From: Roseobacter sp. HKCCD6576-2
GTDB taxonomy: Bacteria > Pseudomonadota > Alphaproteobacteria > Rhodobacterales > Rhodobacteraceae
Length of the DNA stretch: 64,000 nt
Direction of reading: 5' to 3'
Assembly (NCBI RefSeq): GCF_013179285.1
Contig: NZ_WVNW01000003.1
Span: 359,095-423,094 of the forward strand
Part shown: positions 61,937 to 64,000 of the stretch, one piece after another
Layout of the letters: each line of letters starts with the position of its first letter
How positions within the stretch are numbered: position 1 is the stretch's first letter
Translations under genes and position numbers: made by a program
The notes under the pieces: generated by a model
Database searches by the model: none
Told to the model about the DNA's origin: nothing
What the model saw: the letters and a program-made list of their open reading frames with translations, nothing else

Positions 61937-62683
61937 GTGCCTGATTTCGTGAGCCGAAGAGATTTGAGGCTACCCTCGGATCCGGCGGATGTGTTTCCGC
62001 TGCATGCCTGCCAAGCGCATCGCGGCGCTGTATTGCGACCTATTGCGGCGGCCCTAAGCCTTACCGCGGTAATGGATTTTTGGACGCGGCAGCGAGATCA
62101 GTTCTTGGTTTGGCAGCGGACCGGTTCTCATCGAGCGGCGCCACAATTGGGGCGGTGTTTGTTCGTCACCGACCCGTTTTCATCGACATCAACCAGGTTG
62201 GCTTCGATCCTTTCGGATTATGGATACGACGTTGAGCTTTGCGACGTCGATCTTTGCAGTGATGGCGATGCGTCTTTTGAATTTCTTTTAGGATATTCTG
62301 ACAGTCGGACATGTTCTCTCTTTGTGTTCGACTTGGATTTTCTGCGTAAGCAAAAACCGCTCGGCGAGGTGGTCGATTGTCTTATCACCTTCCGCGAGCA
62401 GGTCTGTCGCGTACCCAATATCCTCCTTTCGTCGAGCTTCGGGCGAGATGATTTTGGTGTAGATCGGTTGCCAATCGCGGATGCCAGCCTCCGGCTACCT
62501 GTCGCGCGGGGCCGGATTGCGGCCGCCATCGCAGAAGCTCGTACAAACAATGCTCTTTGGCAGCGCCGTCTCGAAGATCGGAGCCTGCAGCAGGTCATGA
62601 CAGGTGGAGGGGCTCTTTGTGTCCCCAAAGCCGGTCTTCAAAGGCCCAGAGCAAGAAGACAGCGATCTGCGCTGAGGGGCTAA
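61937..62683 (+). CDS. Degenerate receiver-domain protein A
   Basis: A 248-residue protein read from a GTG. After about 70 residues comes a CheY-like core: CLFVTDPFSSTSTRLASILS, GYDVELCDVD and SLFVFDLDFLRKQ. A conserved block GRDDFGVDRLPIADASLRLP follows, then AIAEARTNNALWQRR. The same blocks occur in the partial gene at 63301. The usual acidic pocket and Lys are not clearly kept, so phosphorylation is doubtful. No DNA-binding output domain is seen. Confidence 0.55.
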   Translation: MPDFVSRRDLRLPSDPADVFPLHACQAHRGAVLRPIAAALSLTAVMDFWTRQRDQFLVWQRTGSHRAAPQLGRCLFVTDPFSSTSTRLASILSDYGYDVELCDVDLCSDGDASFEFLLGYSDSRTCSLFVFDLDFLRKQKPLGEVVDCLITFREQVCRVPNILLSSSFGRDDFGVDRLPIADASLRLPVARGRIAAAIAEARTNNALWQRRLEDRSLQQVMTGGGALCVPKAGLQRPRARRQRSALRG

Positions 62684-62692
62684 GGGAAAATG

Positions 62693-63301
62693 ATGTCTCG
62701 TACCGCAGCTTTTCACAATGGCAGCGCGCGTCTGAATGTGGCCGTCCCACTTCATGCGCCGGCGGCGCTGTTGGTTGTTGAGCTTGATCAACTGGTTAGA
62801 ACTTGGCGCGACGACACCGACCTTGTCTTGGCCATGGCCGGCAGTCGAGAGGTCGTCTTAGACGGCTTCTTCGATGTCGAGGAGCGTGCGATCCTGACAC
62901 GAGAGCCGGAGACCGGCGAAGTTTTCCAACTTATGCTTGATCCGGTCGGTCATACGATCGGTGTTGACTGGCGTTCGTCAAATGAGCTGTCCGAGATGTT
63001 CAACACCGGAGCGGAGAGCCGGGTTGAGACCTACACGCTTGACGCGGATGGGTGGCAATCGGGTCACAGCGTCTTCGTCATTGGCGAAGATAGGGATCTT
63101 GGTCCGCCACCTTGGATTGCCGCAGGGTTTTTCGGAGGGTTGGCTGCGACTGCGGCAGCAGTTGTGGCTTGGTATTTCGGCTTATCGTTTTGGGCTGTCA
63201 CTGTCGTCTTCTTCGGCGTTGAGATCGTTTTTTTTCTTTCCTTTGCTGGGCTACATGCCCGTCCCGCCGCCGGGCGGGGGACATCGTCGTCGAGGGCGTG
63301 A
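62693..63301 (+). CDS. Unknown protein with a C-terminal membrane hairpin
   Basis: A 202-residue protein. The soluble N-terminal about 140 residues include LVVELDQLVRTWRDDTDLV and EVFQLMLDPVGHTIGVDWRS. Two spans follow, PPWIAAGFFGGLAATAAAVVAW and FWAVTVVFFGVEIVFFLSFAG, and a short basic tail. AGGGA lies 5 nt before the ATG at 62693. Its stop overlaps the next start (TGATG), so it is probably co-translated with the receiver-like protein that follows. The family is not recognised. Confidence 0.6.
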   Translation: MSRTAAFHNGSARLNVAVPLHAPAALLVVELDQLVRTWRDDTDLVLAMAGSREVVLDGFFDVEERAILTREPETGEVFQLMLDPVGHTIGVDWRSSNELSEMFNTGAESRVETYTLDADGWQSGHSVFVIGEDRDLGPPPWIAAGFFGGLAATAAAVVAWYFGLSFWAVTVVFFGVEIVFFLSFAGLHARPAAGRGTSSSRA

Positions 63302-64000
63302 TGGCATTGGGTTTTTATAGGCCGCCTGCAGGAACCGGCGAGTCTGCGCTACTGAGATTGGCGAAGAGAATACAGCTGCTTAAGGCACCATTCTTATCGC
63401 CATCGGAAGCGCCGGATGAACCGATCTCGCGGGATTTCTGGACCGTTCCGCGACCGATGTTGTCAGCATCGAGTAAACAACGCGATGCGCGTGTCGGCGA
63501 CAGCGCCAAGATCACCACGTCGAACTGGCGCCATATCATGCGTCGCCAGAACACTCTTTCCATCGAGCGCAGCTTTATGATTGCCGACCCGCACGCATCG
63601 GTCTCTCGACAACTCGCGGGTGAGCTTGCTGGACTGGGTTATGATGTGGACATCTGCGATGACAGCGACGCTGCGTTCGGATCTCTCACAGACCAACTTG
63701 GCGCATGTCGTTGGTCTCTTTTGCTGATCGACCTGGATTTCCTCCAAAATAGCGTTCGGTTGGATGAGATCGTTGGTGATCTTCGGGAATTGCGGCAATC
63801 CGTCAGAGATTTGCCCTGCATTTTGGCCTCCGATGGCTTTGGGCGCGATGATCGCGGCGCTGATCGTTTGACGATCACGGATGCAAGGCTTCGGGCGCCC
63901 GCGACCCTGGGCCAACTGAAAGACGCCATCCGAGAGGCGCAAGCCAACAATCTCATCTGGCAGCGTCGCGCCGACCATGGGCGCGCCGATGCAGATATCG
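63301..64000 (+). CDS. Degenerate receiver-domain protein B, 3' partial
   Basis: ATG 63301 opens a frame that runs off the window (233 residues visible). A polar N-terminal about 95 residues precedes a receiver-like core: SFMIADPHASVSRQLAGELA, GYDVDICDDSD and SLLLIDLDFLQNS. The block GRDDRGADRLTITDARLRAP follows, 14 of 20 residues identical to that in protein A, and then NNLIWQRR. It overlaps the membrane-protein stop (TGATG). Output beyond the window is unknown. Confidence 0.6.
   Translation, partial: MALGFYRPPAGTGESALLRLAKRIQLLKAPFLSPSEAPDEPISRDFWTVPRPMLSASSKQRDARVGDSAKITTSNWRHIMRRQNTLSIERSFMIADPHASVSRQLAGELAGLGYDVDICDDSDAAFGSLTDQLGACRWSLLLIDLDFLQNSVRLDEIVGDLRELRQSVRDLPCILASDGFGRDDRGADRLTITDARLRAPATLGQLKDAIREAQANNLIWQRRADHGRADADI

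Noticed and set aside
1..64000. CRISPR arrays, rRNA genes or long tandem repeats
   Set aside because: No regularly spaced direct repeats or rRNA signatures were seen on either strand.

Overview
The window looks like a chromosomal segment of an alphaproteobacterium of the Rhodobacteraceae (Roseobacter/Rhodobacter group). The basis is the high-GC codon use, the tightly overlapping ATGA/TGATG gene junctions, and gene sets typical of that family: a formate dehydrogenase locus with DUF3305/DUF3306/DUF6352-type partners, the smoEFGKS-mtlK polyol operon, and a haem-uptake locus with TGA-N9-TCA iron boxes. All assignments come from reading the sequence; no database search was run.

Layout. (1) 1-6961: a plus-strand catabolic operon of unknown substrate. 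It holds a histidinol-dehydrogenase-like enzyme (cut by the window edge), two tandem-domain SnoaL/NTF2-like proteins, an SDR dehydrogenase, a LacI-type regulator, a double cupin and a MetE-C-like methyltransferase. A strong hairpin lies before the cupin gene. (2) 6987-21346: a complete formate dehydrogenase locus. A polyferredoxin gene diverges from a long plus-strand series: degenerate biotin/lipoate-ligase-like protein, four family-of-unknown-function proteins, TorD-type chaperone, Tat-signal miniprotein, alpha, beta and gamma subunits, Mrp-type ATPase, a 51-residue membrane miniprotein, a WD40-cytochrome c fusion and a DUF6494-type protein. (3) 21480-23708: tungstate ABC transporter tupBCA, separated from the fdh genes only by a bidirectional terminator, which suggests a tungsten enzyme. 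(4) 23859-33104: sorbitol/mannitol catabolism (xylB, a divergent LacI regulator, smoEFGKS, mtlK) with three copies of a TTTACGCGCGTAAA-like operator.

(5) 33105-40734: an accessory region with an orphan HlyD-type secretion adaptor, a small winged-helix protein, two unknown membrane proteins, a P4-type tyrosine integrase and a decayed SRPBCC gene. (6) 40735-55651: an iron/haem region: hmuTUV with an IsdG-like haem monooxygenase, receptor hmuR, an exbB-exbD-exbD-tonB operon, hmuS with an MFS gene, and an operon coding for a siderophore-interacting flavoprotein, a small secreted protein, a minimal SufC/SufB-like pair and a periplasmic hydrolase. Five TGA-N9-TCA boxes mark its transcription units. 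(7) 55672-64000: a decaying and accessory stretch: frameshifted VOC gene, truncated iron-box gene, an ABC exporter preceded by a candidate 20-codon leader peptide, an RTX fragment, a membrane-anchored thermonuclease-like protein, a serine recombinase, and a cluster of two paralogous degenerate receiver-domain proteins flanking a membrane protein; the last gene runs off the window.

No tRNA, rRNA, CRISPR array or intact insertion sequence was recognised.
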